A stretch of 64,000 nucleotides of DNA from UBA10649 sp963755335 (GTDB lineage Bacteria > Actinomycetota > Actinomycetes > S36-B12). Positions 45,483-54,640 of the stretch are shown in pieces. Position 1 is the first letter of the stretch. Every line of letters begins with the position of its first letter. A program made the position numbers and the translations under genes. Where the stretch lies: the NCBI GenBank assembly GCA_963755335.1, contig CAVWJW010000004.1, positions 186,001 through 250,000 on the forward strand. The letters are read 5' to 3'. The notes under the pieces were generated by a model. That model searched no databases. It was not told where the DNA came from and was given only the letters and a program-made list of their open reading frames with translations.

Positions 45483-45673
45483 GGATTGCCCCTTTCTCCG
45501 AGTGGTCAACGCTAGCCGAGGAAGTGGTGCAGCCGAAGGTGCTTGCCATGAAACGGTTTCACGTCCGGATGAACTTGCGAATGCGATTCCGGCAGACAGA
45601 ATCGTCAACTCAGACACCTTCGAGGGGTCGTCGTACGTGGAACTCATGCGGCTTCTGGGCTGTTGGCCTGCGA

Positions 45674-46618
45674 CTAGTCGGTGGTTGTGTAGGCGACTCG
45701 GACCTCTACCCGTCGGCCCTTGGCGCCACTGACCTTGGAGTGACCCGCGCCTGAGACGTAGAAGCGCCCCTTGAGCCCGTCGACTCGAAGGGCGGAGGCG
45801 GTTCGCAGCGCGCGAGCAGTCGCCAGGGCCGTGTCCTTGGAGGTCGTCGACGTCGGCTGCACGTATCCCGTGATCTGCGTCGTCACCTTCGTCGCCGTCG
45901 TGGGCACCCTCGTCACGAGCGCGGCAAGCCTCGCCTTGTCTGTCGAGTCGAGGCGGGAGGAAAGGGCGTCGAAGTAGACGACGGTGTGAATCCGCTTGAA
46001 GACCTTCGTGGGGTTCGCCGTCACGCGAAGGCCCAACGACAGCGATCGGACGGCCAGGCCGGTCGTGTACCCGTTCACCTGCAGGACGTACCTTCCTGGC
46101 GCCAGCGTGCTCGGCACGAGGTGGGTGCAGGTGAACGAGCCGTCCGCGCCCACGAAGCACGTGCCCAACGTCGCCGCGGGATCGAGGATGTACACGTACG
46201 TCTGGGAGCCGGGCTTGAAACCGGTGCCCGTGACGGTCACCTTCGAGCCGGTCGCGACCCGCAGCACATCGCCTGCCCCGAGCGTCGCCGGAGCGCCGCT
46301 GGGCTGGAGCCCGCCGACGGTCAGCGTCCAGCCAGGCGCCCTCACCTGAACGGCAGTGCCGGCAGCGGTGGGGGCGCTGGTCGCGGCCCGCGGTCGGCCG
46401 CCCACCAGAACGAGTGCCCGGCCGGGTGTCACGGCTCTCGTTCGCGCCGTGACGATCGGCGTCAGAGGCGACACCGCCGACGTTGGCGGAGTGCGAGTGA
46501 TCGCCGTCGTGGGTGTCGCCGTGGAGGCGTTCGTGTTCTCGTCCGCTGATGCGGGGCCGGCCAGGACGACAAGTGTCGTGATGGCCACGAGCAGGGTGTT
46601 CCTGGCGCGCGTGCGCAT
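45674..46618 (-). CDS. Secreted protein with IPT/TIG-like and OmpA-like domains
   Basis: A 314-aa exported protein. It has a Sec signal (RNTLLVAITTLVVLAGPASA) and a Thr/Pro-rich linker (to about residue 65). A TIG-like beta domain follows (VRVATGSKVTVTGTGFKPGS). The C-terminal OmpA-like domain (about 215-314) has YFDALSSRLDSTDKARLAAL, a YVQPTSTTSKDTALATARA stretch and RRVEVRVAY as last strand. OmpA-like domains bind peptidoglycan, so it probably sits in the wall. ATG 46618 is followed at once by the charged MRTRAR leader. No operon partner is clear. Confidence 0.75.
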   Translation of the reverse strand: MRTRARNTLLVAITTLVVLAGPASADENTNASTATPTTAITRTPPTSAVSPLTPIVTARTRAVTPGRALVLVGGRPRAATSAPTAAGTAVQVRAPGWTLTVGGLQPSGAPATLGAGDVLRVATGSKVTVTGTGFKPGSQTYVYILDPAATLGTCFVGADGSFTCTHLVPSTLAPGRYVLQVNGYTTGLAVRSLSLGLRVTANPTKVFKRIHTVVYFDALSSRLDSTDKARLAALVTRVPTTATKVTTQITGYVQPTSTTSKDTALATARALRTASALRVDGLKGRFYVSGAGHSKVSGAKGRRVEVRVAYTTTD

Positions 46619-46694
46619 CGGTTCCCTCCCTGGCGTTGGTCGGCAGGACCACCTGAATGTACCCGGCGGCGAGGGTCCGGCATCGAACCTGCGC

Positions 46695-47564
46695 CTACGC
46701 CTGCTCGGCCACCGGTCGGGTGAGCACCAGGAGGCGGTAGTCGATGAGGCCTCCGGTCAGGCAGTGCTGCAGCGCGTCGCCGCCGGCTAGCATCCGCCAG
46801 TACTCGCTCCGCGGTCGCAGCGGTCCCCTGGCCAGGGCGACGCCAACGGAGATCGCGCGGTCGCGTGGACGGCGCAGCTCGAGGTACGGCGTGAGGTCGG
46901 TGTCGGACTCCAGGACGAGGCCTGCGTCGGCGGCGTGCCGGACGGCGTCCTCGACGGTGACGAGTGACCCGACCCGCCAGCCCTCGCGGAAGTCGTCCAG
47001 TCGGCGCCGAGCGTCTGCGGTCGGCACCGCTCCTGCGGCGGTCAGGAGGTCGTCGCAGACGGCGAGCCGCCCGCCGGGCGTCAGCAGCCGGGCTGCGGAG
47101 CGGAAGTATGCGGCCGGGTCAGGTCCGTGGACGAACGCCTCGATGGAGAAGACGAGGTCGGCCGTGCCCTCGAGGTCGGCGGGCGGGGAGAGGAAGTCGC
47201 CCTCGCGGCATCGGACCCGGTCGGCCAGTCCCGCGGACGCGACGAGCTGCTCGGCACGCATCGCCTGCACGGGGCTGATCGTGACGCCCTCGGCGCGTAG
47301 GTCGGGGCGGCGCTGGGCGAGGTGGATGAGGCTGCCGCCGACGCCGCACCCTAGGTCGACTGCGAGCGGGTTCGGGCGGTCGGGCAGGAGGGCGAAAAGA
47401 CGGTCCTCGACGTGGTGGAAGGCCTGCTCGCGGTTCGTGACGCCCTGGCCCCAGACCGCGCGGTGGATCGACGCGCCGCCCTGCCCGAGCCGCATGAAGC
47501 GCGCGGTGCTGCGGTCGTAGGACTCGCGCACCTGCTCGACCTGTCCGGCGGCGTCATAGGGCAC
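46695..47564 (-). CDS. Class I SAM-dependent methyltransferase (tocopherol/sterol-type)
   Basis: A 289-aa methyltransferase. N-terminal YDRSTARFMRLGQGG and NREQAFHHVEDRLFALL lead to motif I, LAVDLGCGVGGSLIHLA, then AEGVTISPVQAMRAEQLVA and motif II-like DLVFSIEAFVHGPDPAAYF. These (DLGCGVGGS, GVTISPVQ, SIEAFVHGPDP) are hallmarks of small-molecule C-methyltransferases acting on isoprenoid or polyketide acceptors. The substrate is unknown here. GTG 47564 is the only sensible start. Confidence 0.8.
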   Translation of the reverse strand: MPYDAAGQVEQVRESYDRSTARFMRLGQGGASIHRAVWGQGVTNREQAFHHVEDRLFALLPDRPNPLAVDLGCGVGGSLIHLAQRRPDLRAEGVTISPVQAMRAEQLVASAGLADRVRCREGDFLSPPADLEGTADLVFSIEAFVHGPDPAAYFRSAARLLTPGGRLAVCDDLLTAAGAVPTADARRRLDDFREGWRVGSLVTVEDAVRHAADAGLVLESDTDLTPYLELRRPRDRAISVGVALARGPLRPRSEYWRMLAGGDALQHCLTGGLIDYRLLVLTRPVAEQA

Positions 47565-47995
47565 GCGTCACCGTAACTCGCGCGGTCGGACGCGGTCATG
47601 GCAGGTGACGGGATCCGTCTTTTCGGCTGTCGACGAACTCCTCCCGATTCCCGGCGACTGCCCCCATTTTCGTGAGAGGTCTCCGCAGAAGCCTTGCTTT
47701 CCCCACGGACGTGCCCGCGGGGTCCTCGAATCCCCTACCGCGAAAGTCGGATGTTGGAGTCCATTCCCTCGAAAGGCGTTGCGGTACATGGTGGGAAATT
47801 CTGAGACCACACGTGGGAAGTTCGTTGAGCAAGTCGCCTGCGCCGCCGGGCTCGCCTAGGGCCAGTGAGCCCCGCTCGGCAGGCCGGCGACGCGTTGGAA
47901 CGCGTGGGTCCTTAGCAGGGAGGACGGGAGCTCCGCGATGACCGATCCGAGGAATGTACGGGAACGTCACGGGGCTTGATGACGAAACGGTCGAG
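47565..47995. other. Intergenic stretch with no recognisable gene
   Basis: About 430 bp. A weak hairpin GGGCTC/GAGCCC lies at 47848-47872. A short open stretch near 47938 (MTDPRNVRERHG then stop) has no family match. I see nothing else I can support. Confidence 0.6.
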
Positions 47996-48820
47996 TCACC
48001 AACTGCTTCCTGCCCGCCGACTCGAGCCTGATTGTCGCGGCCCAACGTGCCACCCCGGAGGGGAAGGGGCGGCGTCAGGGTCGCTTGTCGGGTTCTTGAG
48101 CGCGGCACCGAGCTGGTCGGCCAGCGCCACGGCGACGAGGCGCTGTTGGAGATCGGGTCGGCGAATCCCCGTGGCTGCGGTGAGCAGGAAGCGTCCCAAG
48201 CGGACTCCGCCGTTCTCAACGGGCAACTCGATACGTGTGTCCGTAGGCAGTCCGTCGCGTTCGACATCCAAAGGCCGGCGCTGCCTGGTGATGCTCCCGT
48301 CACGATTGAGGCGCGGCAGGTGGCCTCCGGTCGCCGTGTCGAAGCGGCAGGAGTCGACCCGGAGAACGTCGGTGATCTGTGCGGCGACCTGCACAGTAAG
48401 GGCCTCCTGGGGGACGGTGCCGCCGGCTGCGCCGCTGGCGGCGGACATGATCCCGCCCAGGAAGCCCTCCTGGCGGCTGGCACGCGCCTGCTGACGTCTG
48501 CCCCAGAGGGCCATCTCGGTCACGGCAATCCCCACAAGGAGGAGTAGGACCGTGGTCTCCACATCCTCCGGGTCGGTGATGGTGAACTGCTGGTAGGGCT
48601 CGGTCAGGAAGAAGTCGAACCAGGCAGCACTGGACAGCGCGGCCACCACCCCGGCGGTCCGCAGGCCCGTCGAGGCGAAGGCCACCACCACAAGGACGAG
48701 GACGAGCGCAGCGTTCGTGCTGGCAAAGCTGGTGCGGAACGTCGCCAGCAGCGCAGAGACAACCAACGGCGTCACCGCTGCCGCTGACAGAATGACGAAC
48801 GTACGATCAGCGCGGTTCAC
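47996..48820 (-). CDS. DUF4118/KdpD-like membrane sensor without kinase domain
   Basis: A 274-aa protein. Four hydrophobic helices come first (FVILSAAAVTPLVVSALLA, ALVLVLVVVAFASTGLRTAG, AALSSAAWFDFFLTEPYQQF, ETTVLLLLVGIAVTEMALW). FFLTEPYQQFTITDPEDVET is the DUF4118 hallmark seen in KdpD. A GAF-like cytoplasmic part follows (VQVAAQITDVLRVDSCRFD). There is no histidine-kinase domain, so it may be a sensor fragment that modulates another protein, or a truncated KdpD relative. The last 30 residues are low-complexity (PSPPGWHVGPRQSGSSRR) and may be a frame-shifted tail. GTG 48820 is the start. Confidence 0.72.
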   Translation of the reverse strand: MNRADRTFVILSAAAVTPLVVSALLATFRTSFASTNAALVLVLVVVAFASTGLRTAGVVAALSSAAWFDFFLTEPYQQFTITDPEDVETTVLLLLVGIAVTEMALWGRRQQARASRQEGFLGGIMSAASGAAGGTVPQEALTVQVAAQITDVLRVDSCRFDTATGGHLPRLNRDGSITRQRRPLDVERDGLPTDTRIELPVENGGVRLGRFLLTAATGIRRPDLQQRLVAVALADQLGAALKNPTSDPDAAPSPPGWHVGPRQSGSSRRAGSSW

Positions 48821-48932
48821 GTCACTATCCAGCCCCCCGCCAGGCGGCGTGTCAACGATCTTTCCGCATTCTTGACGCGATCGGACGGCATGGGCCGGCG
48901 CACATGCGACTCAACCGCAAGAGCCGTTCCCG

Positions 48933-49688
48933 CTACCTGTCGAGCTGCAGTCGTCTCCACGCGAGGAGGGTGAGGCCACAACTGATGATCAGGAGCGGAG
49001 CGACAAGTGCCAGTTGCAGTGGCGATGCTCGGGTGCCGCCGCTGACTGCCCACAGCGCGGGGGCCGCGGGCGTGAACCAGCCGCCCACGCCGGCGATGAC
49101 GGCCACCTGGGAGAGCACGAGGATCCCGATCGTTGTCCCGATGCCGGCCAGCATCGATCGGCCGAGTGTTGCGACCCAGGCGGCCGGCACGGCCAGGGTT
49201 GCCGTCAGCAACGTCAGGACGATCTGCCGACCTATGGCCGGGAGAGCATCGGCGGTGACCTGTCCAAGACCGAACATCAGGCCAAGGAGGATCAGCGCCA
49301 GCGCGAGTGCCAAGCTCGCCGCTACTGCCCAGAACGCGTAGACCACCAACTTCGCGAGTGCGATGCGGGGCCGCGTCACCGGGAGGGCAAAGAGGCCGGT
49401 GATCGTCCCGTCGCCGAATTCGCGACCGAATGCCCAACTGATCAGGACTCCGAACCCCAGCAGCGCGGCGGCTGATGTGACCTGAGCCGCAGCCCCGAGG
49501 TATCCGACCCAGCCGCCAGGATCGATGATCGGACCGAGTTTCGCTGCTATCTGAGGGTCTGACGTCCCGGCGGCGAGCAGCATGCATGAGCAGGTCAGCG
49601 CGATGCCGAGCACCATGATGGTGGTCGTGGTGCGTGCGACTGTTGATCGGTAGAACTTCGATAGTTCCGTGACCAGTGCGCTGTTCAT
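48933..49688 (-). CDS. ABC-2 type transporter permease
   Basis: A 251-aa permease with about six hydrophobic segments, including TTTTIMVLGIALTCSCMLLA, AAALLGFGVLISWAFGREFG and ASLALALALILLGLMFGLG. The GREFGDGTITGLFALPVTR motif after the second segment is typical of ABC-2 exporters in the multidrug/bacitracin group. ATG 49688 overlaps the ATPase stop. It forms the membrane part of an exporter controlled by the adjacent TetR regulator. Confidence 0.83.
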   Translation of the reverse strand: MNSALVTELSKFYRSTVARTTTTIMVLGIALTCSCMLLAAGTSDPQIAAKLGPIIDPGGWVGYLGAAAQVTSAAALLGFGVLISWAFGREFGDGTITGLFALPVTRPRIALAKLVVYAFWAVAASLALALALILLGLMFGLGQVTADALPAIGRQIVLTLLTATLAVPAAWVATLGRSMLAGIGTTIGILVLSQVAVIAGVGGWFTPAAPALWAVSGGTRASPLQLALVAPLLIISCGLTLLAWRRLQLDR

Positions 49689-50401
49689 GTCGAGACGGCA
49701 TCGTCGGCGCGGACGAGATCGAAGAACGCGCGCTCGATGTCGATCCCGCCGGGGTCGAGCGCTCCGATGATGCGGCCTTGATTCATGACGGAGATGCGAT
49801 GGGCGATTCGAGCGACCTCGTCAAGATGGTGGCTGCTCACCAGCGCTCCCGCACCTTCGCCGACACGGTTCTGCAGGGCCTCACGGAGGAGGATCACGCC
49901 AGCGGGATCGAGCGAGTTGGACGGTTCGTCGAGAACGATGACTCGTGGGCGGTGTTGGAGGGCGGACGCGAGTCCGAGCCGCTGCCGGTTACCGAGCGAT
50001 AGCCTCCCGGAGCGACGATTCGCGTACTGGGCGAGGTTGAGTTCGACCAAGACCTCGTCGACCATGGGCGCGATGTCCCCTCGGGGAACGCCGTGGAGAC
50101 GCGCGCCGAGCACGAGATTCTGCCGAGAAGTGAGTTCGGCATAGGCGAGCGGATACTGGACAAGGTGTCCCACAGCCGCCCAGTCGGCGTCGTCGAGGTC
50201 GCGGCCCCCGATCGTGACCATGCCTGCGGTTGGCCGCAGCATCCCGAGCAGCAGGCGCATCAGCGTGGTCTTACCCGCGCCGTTGAGTCCGACCAGGGCG
50301 TGGATCTCGCCCGGCACGACGCAGATGTCGACCCCGCGCACGCCCGCGGCCTCGTCGAAGAGTCGGACGAGTCCTCGACCTTCGATCGCACTGTCAGCCA
50401 C
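49685..50401 (-). CDS. ABC exporter ATP-binding protein (BcrA/CcmA-like)
   Basis: A 238-aa ATPase. Walker A is GLNGAGKT, the signature region LSLGNRQRLGLASAL, Walker B VIVLDEPSNSLDP and the switch region SSHHLDEVARIAH. The ABC signature has an unusual LSLGN instead of LSGGQ, which is common in this exporter branch. GTG 50401 overlaps the TetR gene by 8 nt and the stop overlaps the permease start, so regulator, ATPase and permease form one unit. Substrate unknown; toxic lipophiles are usual. Confidence 0.87.
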   Translation of the reverse strand: MADSAIEGRGLVRLFDEAAGVRGVDICVVPGEIHALVGLNGAGKTTLMRLLLGMLRPTAGMVTIGGRDLDDADWAAVGHLVQYPLAYAELTSRQNLVLGARLHGVPRGDIAPMVDEVLVELNLAQYANRRSGRLSLGNRQRLGLASALQHRPRVIVLDEPSNSLDPAGVILLREALQNRVGEGAGALVSSHHLDEVARIAHRISVMNQGRIIGALDPGGIDIERAFFDLVRADDAVST

Positions 50402-50948
50402 CGCGATGCTCCAGTACTCTCATCGCGGCTTCGATCGCCTCACCCAGGGGACCGTTGTCACTGACGCACCACTCAAGCAGGGCCGCGTTGAGTGCCGCCA
50501 TCACCGCAGCGGCGGCGATGAGTGCGTCGCGGCGCGAGGTGCCCGGGATCGTGAGGGCGTCCGCAATCGCCGCTTGGGTCGCGGCGGACGCCCGGGTCAG
50601 GCTCGCGGTCAGCGAGGGTGTCTGGGCCACGATCCTCAGCCGGGATCGCACTTCCTCGCCGGCCGGCTCCGGAATACTCCGCCACGCGTCTTGGATGCCG
50701 CGCACCGCACGAGTCAGCGGATCCAGGGTCGCAGGCTGTCGGCTTACCGCCTCGCTGATCAGTGGATCGTAAGGGTCGTCGACGAGGGGACTCTCCTTGG
50801 TGGGGAAGTGCCGGAAGAACGTCATCTCCGTGACACCGGCCTGCGCCGCAATCTGAGACACGCTCGTCTGGTCATAGCCCTGGGCGGCGAAGAGCCCCAA
50901 CGCGGCCTGCACCAACCGTTCCCGCGTCCGCTCGCGCTTACTCGCCAC
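50394..50948 (-). CDS. TetR-family transcriptional regulator of the ABC-2 exporter
   Basis: A 184-aa regulator. The N-terminal helix-turn-helix is ERLVQAALGLFAAQGYDQTS followed by QIAAQAGVTEMTFFRHFPTK, the classical TetR pattern. The ligand-binding part is all-helical. It is the first gene of the exporter operon and very probably its own repressor. The near-palindrome GTTAGT-C-ACTATC (50957-50969), 8 bp before the GTG start, is the likely operator. Confidence 0.85.
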   Translation of the reverse strand: MASKRERTRERLVQAALGLFAAQGYDQTSVSQIAAQAGVTEMTFFRHFPTKESPLVDDPYDPLISEAVSRQPATLDPLTRAVRGIQDAWRSIPEPAGEEVRSRLRIVAQTPSLTASLTRASAATQAAIADALTIPGTSRRDALIAAAAVMAALNAALLEWCVSDNGPLGEAIEAAMRVLEHRGG

Positions 50949-50956
50949 CTCAAAAT

Positions 50957-50969
50957 GTTAGTCACTATC
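50957..50969. promoter_or_regulatory. Putative TetR operator GTTAGT-C-ACTATC
   Basis: The two 6-bp arms match at five of six positions around a central C, 8 bp upstream of the tetR start. A site here would allow autorepression of the exporter operon. Confidence 0.45.
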
Positions 50970-51003
50970 ACAAGCGCCGTCAACGCCGGCCCTTGACCGA
51001 CGG

Positions 51004-51278
51004 ACAGGACTGCGCGACTGGAAGGCCTCCGCCGAGGTGGAGGGCGCGGTGTCTGCCGGCATGGCCGTCTACGGTCAGGTGTGCGGCTGGACACTGGCGC
51101 GGGCACACGCCCGATCCGGCGATCGGGTGGCGATCGGGCGTACTTGGGCAAGCACACCGGCTTCGAAGAGTCGATCGCCTCGTTCGCCAGTTCCCACGCC
51201 GACCAGAACGAGAAGGATCATGCGACGTTGCGCCACGCCATCGCCGACGGAGGAATCCCCGCGCAGGAAGGCGTGTAG
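51004..51278 (+). pseudogene. DUF2252 family 3' remnant
   Basis: The translation LRDWKASAEVEGAV, then YGQVCGWTLARAHARSGDRV, corresponds to the end of DUF2252 proteins (RQL.D.KGSAEVE; CGWALARAHARSGD). After a one-base shift near 51130 it continues AYLGKHTGFEESIASFASSH, then DQNEKDHATLRHAIADGGI, and stops at 51278. Full proteins have about 430-480 aa; only the last about 90 remain, so the 5' four-fifths have been lost. The remnant begins just 56 bp upstream of the divergent tetR gene, which may mark a deletion or insertion junction. DUF2252 is related to uncharacterised kinase-like proteins. Confidence 0.75.
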
Positions 51279-51662
51279 GAGCAAGCCTGAATGGCGGGCC
51301 GCACGGAGAACGTGCACTGGTCCTGAGGTGTAGCGCGTGACCGGGCGCACGGCACCCGTGCCAAGCGTCGTGGAAGCGGGCATTGGCATGGACCGCCGTG
51401 ACCACGACCTCGGCGGACCTGATCGAGGTGTAGGTGCGACGGCTGGCCAGTGAACGCGAAATCGTCAGGGTGCTGCGTCGTGGCCAAGTGGCCCGGACGG
51501 ACTCTGGAGTCGAGCCGCACGGGGCGTGACAGCGTGATCCGGCCCGTTGTCGGTCGGGGCAGGCGGGTCAGAACGTCGATGCCTTTGGCGCGTTGGGCAT
51601 TCGCCGACTCGCCGACATGCGGTACACATGACCTATCTGCCCCCTTTGTCTGGAGGAACCCG
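51279..51662. other. Intergenic stretch with no recognisable gene
   Basis: About 380 bp between the DUF2252 remnant and the lipoprotein. I see no hairpin, repeat or family match. The last 20 bases contain the ribosome site TGGAGGAAC for the next gene. Confidence 0.6.
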
Positions 51663-52196
51663 ATGAACTACCGCCGCCCGCTCGCTCTCGCTGCCCTTGG
51701 ACTCGTCGCCGCCTCCGGTCTGGCGGCCTGCAGCGCAAACGACAGCGCGTCGAGTTCGGACGTCGCGTCGCTGGACGCGCGGGTGACGACCCTGGAGAGC
51801 CAGGTCGCGGGCCTGGAGTCGATCATCGGCAAGACCATCATCCGGGATCCAGCGGCACAGATGGCGGACCTGGAGTCGAGGATTCAGGGGTTGCAGAAGG
51901 AGTTGAACTCCTCGCAGGCACAGGCCGCTGATGTCGCCGATGCTGTCGCCACGGAGGCAGCCGCCGCGAAGACCGCTGCAGACGACGCGCAGAAGGCTGT
52001 GGACGACGCGAAGGCGAACCTGAACGCCGCCGCCGATGTCCGCGATAAGGCGATCGCCGACGCTCAGGCCAAGGTCGACGCGGCAAGGGCCGCGTTGGAT
52101 GCGTTGAAGGCGAAGATCGCCGAGGCCATCGGCGCTCAGAGCCCGCCGGCATCGCCGGCGGCCAGCGCGCCGGCCGCGAGCAGCAGCGCCCCGTAG
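51663..52196 (+). CDS. Coiled-coil lipoprotein (paralogue of the gene at 44565)
   Basis: A 177-aa lipoprotein with lipobox VAASGLAACSAN (Cys22). It has a coiled coil (VASLDARVTTLESQVAGLES), a second heptad region (DPAAQMADLESRIQGLQKEL), a long Ala-rich helix with AAADVRDKAIADAQAK, and a Pro/Ala/Ser tail. It has the same length and layout as the protein at 44565-45098. ATG 51663 follows TGGAGGAACCCG. It sits 13 nt upstream of the SHOCT membrane-protein gene, probably in one operon. A structural envelope role (wall or membrane tether) is inference. Confidence 0.72.
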   Translation: MNYRRPLALAALGLVAASGLAACSANDSASSSDVASLDARVTTLESQVAGLESIIGKTIIRDPAAQMADLESRIQGLQKELNSSQAQAADVADAVATEAAAAKTAADDAQKAVDDAKANLNAAADVRDKAIADAQAKVDAARAALDALKAKIAEAIGAQSPPASPAASAPAASSSAP

Positions 52197-52209
52197 AGAG
52201 AGGCCTTCC

Positions 52210-52599
52210 ATGTTCAATGACAATGGCTCGTTCCTGTTGGCACTGTTCGAGTTGTTCTTGTTCTTCGCCTGGTTCATGTGCCTGTTCTGGGTGTACGGCG
52301 ACATCTTCCGCAGCAAGGACCTCGGCGGAGTGGCCAAGACGCTGTGGGTGCTCTTCGTGCTCTTCACGTTCTGGCTGGGCATGCTGGTGTACCTGCTCGT
52401 CCGCGGTGGAGGTATGCAGCAGCGCGCGATGGAGCAGCAGAGGGACTTCCAGGCCGCCCAGAACGAGTACGTCAAGTCGGTAGCCGTGTCGAGCGCGTCG
52501 GCAACCGATCAGATCGCGTCGGCGAAGTCGTTGCTGGACTCCGGTGCGATCACGCAGGAGGAGTTCACTGCGCTGAAGGCGAAGGCCCTCGCGGTCTGA
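52210..52599 (+). CDS. PLDc_N/SHOCT-domain membrane protein
   Basis: A 129-aa protein with two membrane helices (LLALFELFLFFAWFMCLFWV and KTLWVLFVLFTFWLGMLVYL), the second followed by VRGGGM as in the PLDc_N family. A short linker leads to a C-terminal SHOCT motif (IASAKSLLDSGAITQEEFTA, then LKAKAL). SHOCT is a short oligomerisation-type helix pair found in many membrane proteins. ATG 52210 is preceded by AGAGAGGCC. Paired with the coiled-coil lipoprotein upstream. Confidence 0.83.
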   Translation: MFNDNGSFLLALFELFLFFAWFMCLFWVYGDIFRSKDLGGVAKTLWVLFVLFTFWLGMLVYLLVRGGGMQQRAMEQQRDFQAAQNEYVKSVAVSSASATDQIASAKSLLDSGAITQEEFTALKAKALAV

Positions 52600-52812
52600 G
52601 CTGGGACGTGCGAGCGGGCGCGAGCCACGCGCACGGCGGTTCGCATGGGGAAGCTCGCCGGCGAAGACGAGAACGACCGACTCCCCCGGATGCGTGTGAC
52701 CAGTTTGGCCCGCTCGGCCAGCCCGCGTGAAGGCTGTAGGCGGCGAGCAGTTCGGTAGGTACCCTCCTTTTTGACGGGCCGTCCCACGCCACACCCAATC
52801 GGGCAGGTGACC

Positions 52813-54505
52813 ATGAGCTCAAGCCTCGAGTCCGAGCATGACGTCCCCGTCGAAGTGGTCCTGGTGTCAGATGCCTCGACTCGGCAGCGCTGGTGGCACG
52901 TGAAGTTCGCCGCCGCGGTCGGCTGCGTGGTCGCCGGAGCCATCTCGCTGAGCCCTTCGCTGCTGCCGCGCTCCGGACTGATCGAGGGTCTGGTGTTCGG
53001 CGTCGGGATGGCGGTCGGCTACGGCGTGGGCCTGCTGGTGGCATGGTCCATCCGGCAGTTCACTGGACGGCCAGGCCCCTGGGCCGGGTCCACGACCGCC
53101 TGGCGGATGTCTGGCCATCGTCAGCGTGCCGGTTCTCGCCTTCTGCCTGTGGTCGGGCAAGCAGGCGCAGGACGATCTCTACGCGCTCATGGGCATGGAG
53201 CAGCCGAACGGGACTTGGTACCTCCTCGTCATGGCTGTCGCAGTCTGCGTGTTCGCCCTGGTGATCGGTATCTCCCGCCTGGTGCGCCGCATGGCCCGCG
53301 CCCTGACGCGATGGATGACCAAGGCGATGCCGGCCCACACCGCGCGGGCCCTGGCCGTGCTGCGTCGCCATTGCGATCACGGCCGTGGCCATCACCGGCG
53401 TGCTCCGCGGAGGTGTCCTCGCGCTGGTGGAATCGGCCTACAAGACTAAGAACACCACGACGACCGAAGGCGTCGTGCAGCCCACGTCGATGACCGTGTC
53501 GGGGGGCCCGGGCTCCTTGATTCCCTGGGACACACTGGGCAATCAGGGACGCGACTTCGTTGTCGACGGCACGACCGACCCAGGCCCTGACCGCGTTCAA
53601 CGGTGGTACCCCGAAGGAGCCCATCCGGGCGTACGTGGGTCTGGAGTCCGCGGACTCCGTCGATGCGCGCGCCCGCCTGGCCGTGGAGGAGCTCAAGCAC
53701 CTGGGGGCGTTCGATCGCAAGGTCCTCGCGGTGGGCAACACCACCGGCACCGGATGGATCGACGAAGGCGCCGTGGATCCCCTGGAGTACATGTACAACG
53801 GCGACGTCGCCACGGTCGCGATGCAGTACTCCTACCTGCCGAGCTGGATCTCGTTCCTCGTCGACCAGCAGAAGGCCAAGGACACCGGGGTCGCGCTCTT
53901 CGACGCCATCTACGGCGAATGGGTCACGCGGCCCGCGGACCACCGGCCCAAGCTCGTCGTCTTCGGCGAGAGCCTCGGCTCCTTCGGCGGCGAGGCCGCC
54001 TTCAGCGGGATCCAGGACATGACCAACCGCACCAGCGGGATCCTCTTCGCCGGTCCACCCAACGCCAACGAGCAGTGGCGCCGGTACACCGCGGCACGCG
54101 ATCCCGGAAGCCCGCAGATCCTGCCGGTCTACCAGCAGGGCACGGCGCTGCGGTGGGCCCAGGTGCAGACCGATCTGAGCATTCCCACCGGTTCCTGGGG
54201 AGCTGCCCGGGTCTTGTACATGCAGAACGCGTCGGACCCGATCGTCTGGTGGGCGCCGAACCTGCTGCTGTCCAAGCCCGACTGGCTCAGCGAGCCGCGC
54301 GGCACCGACGTGCTCCCGTCACTGCGGTGGTGGCCGCTGCTGACGTTCTTCCAGGTCTCCGCCGACCTCATCAACAGCACCGGGCGTCCCGCTCGGCCAC
54401 GGGCACAAGTACGGCACCAACCAAGTCTGGGCGTGGGCGTCGGTTCTCCAGCCACCCGGCTGGACCGACGCTAAGAGCCAGCAACTGATCGGGGTCCTGT
54501 CGTAG
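52813..54505 (+). pseudogene. Membrane-anchored alpha/beta hydrolase (PF10081/PF15420 type), multiply frameshifted
   Basis: Pieces in successive frames join into one protein of about 560 aa. An N-terminal membrane region (HVKFAAAVGCVVAGAISLSP; LVMAVAVCVFALVIGISRLV) is followed by an alpha/beta hydrolase domain. The domain has IRAYVGLESADSVDARARLA, the nucleophile elbow VVFGESLGSFGGE, YMQNASDPIVWWAPNLLL, and a C-terminal segment with HGHKYG and AWASVLQPPGW. Frame changes are needed near 53110, 53370, 53575 and 54385; each can be repaired by one base. The family is a little-studied actinobacterial membrane-linked hydrolase. It is also called alpha/beta-hydrolase family protein; the substrate is unknown. 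Confidence 0.78.
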
Positions 54506-54640
54506 GGGTGCGGGGGTGTCGTAGATCGGATCTTCGGCGGTTGCCCTCCACGGCGCTCGGCAGTTGTTGACCGCCGAGGTCTGCCGGTGGGGTCTTCGTT
54601 CATGGGGCGCCTCGCCTGCTTGTCCGCTCATGCGCCGCGA

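Noticed and set aside
47848..47872. Hairpin GGGCTC/GAGCCC as a terminator or RNA element.
   Set aside because: Only six base pairs with a 13-nt loop and no flanking signals; expected by chance in GC-rich DNA.
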